DNA of 5,818 bases from Candidatus Woesearchaeota archaeon (GTDB lineage: Archaea > Nanobdellota > Nanobdellia > Woesearchaeales > B29-G15): contig QMQS01000061.1 of the NCBI GenBank assembly GCA_003650585.1, positions 1 to 5,818 on the forward strand, in the 5' to 3' direction. A program made the position numbers and the translations under genes. Under the pieces are notes generated by a model. That model was not told where the DNA came from. It did no database searches and worked only from the letters and a program-made list of their open reading frames with translations. The first letter of the stretch is position 1; each line of letters begins with the position of its first letter. Below are positions 5,666 through 5,818 of this stretch, one piece after another.

Positions 5666-5818
5666 ATGGTCATAATTCAAACTCGCTCAAGGAGAAAGCC
5701 AAGCGGTGGACGCTACAAGCACCACGAAAAGAAGAAACTAGCAGACATGGGTAGGGACCCAACCTTCACCCAGATTGGAGAAAGAAGATTAACAAAGGTA
5801 AGAGGAAAGGCAGGAATA
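5666..5818 (+). CDS. rps8e: Ribosomal protein S8e (N-terminal 51 residues)
   Basis: The first 51 codons of a strongly basic protein are visible before the right edge. The opening, Gln-Thr-Arg-Ser followed by RRKPSGGRYKHHEKKKL, then MGRDPTFTQIGERRLTKVRG, matches the S8e pattern: GRSxRKxTGGR, a basic run, an LGREPxxTxxG segment, then a Lys/Arg-rich strand. Archaeal S8e proteins are usually about 120-130 residues, so a little under half is present. S8e is a component of the small ribosomal subunit that binds 16S rRNA. The ATG at 5666 is well placed after a TATA element and gives the family's normal N-terminus. The gene diverges from the other four and is the clearest sign that the window is archaeal. 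Confidence 0.93.
   Translation, partial: MVIIQTRSRRKPSGGRYKHHEKKKLADMGRDPTFTQIGERRLTKVRGKAGI

Noticed and set aside
1..5818. tRNA, rRNA, CRISPR array, insertion sequence or recombination site
   Set aside because: I saw no cloverleaf, no spaced direct repeats, no transposase motif and no terminal repeats. The only clear inverted repeat is explained by two facing promoters.

Overview
The window looks archaeal. Its right edge carries the start of ribosomal protein S8e, a family found only in archaea and eukaryotes. Every gene is preceded by a plausible archaeal TATA-type promoter, and three of the five genes appear to have leaderless transcripts. The lineage cannot be fixed from the sequence. 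The compact layout and the style of the large secreted subtilase (CFGDGC loop, dense N-glycosylation sequons, Ig-like tail) would suit an uncultured DPANN-type or similar archaeon, but that is inference.

Layout from right to left. At 5666 on the + strand, S8e begins and runs off the right edge. Diverging from it on the - strand are four tandem genes. The first (5582-5058) is a small all-helical protein with possible HEAT-like repeats. The second (4983-4318) is a P-loop protein of the AAA_28/NadR-like nucleotide-kinase type. The third (4292-3873) is a three-TM protein joining a PLDc_N-like hydrophobic module to a C-terminal PspC domain. The fourth starts at 3818 and fills the rest of the window, leaving by the left edge with no stop. 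It is a secreted subtilisin-family (S8) protease of at least 1272 residues, so roughly 65% of the window is one gene. Gaps between genes are 25-83 bp; no stretch over 300 bp lacks a gene.

The - strand genes are tandem but do not look like one tight operon, because each has its own TATA-like element. The elements fall into two spacing classes. Those of S8e, the helical protein and PspC start about 30 bp before the ATG, predicting leaderless mRNA. Those of the kinase and the protease start exactly 50 bp before the ATG, predicting leaders of about 20 nt. The S8e/helical-protein divergent promoter is a near mirror image: the same 12-bp BRE/TATA element sits in both orientations 13 bp apart.

The protease is the centrepiece: signal or anchor helix, an unrecognised N-terminal region of about 240 residues, an I9-like propeptide, a complete Asp400/His439/Asn536/Ser626 catalytic domain, then a long cysteine-free, sequon-rich beta-type tail ending in the start of an Ig-like module. 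Its sequence is consistent with an active, glycosylated cell-surface enzyme. The neighbouring PspC protein is also membrane-associated, but no shared pathway can be shown. I found no RNA gene, CRISPR array, mobile element or clear new defence-type system.
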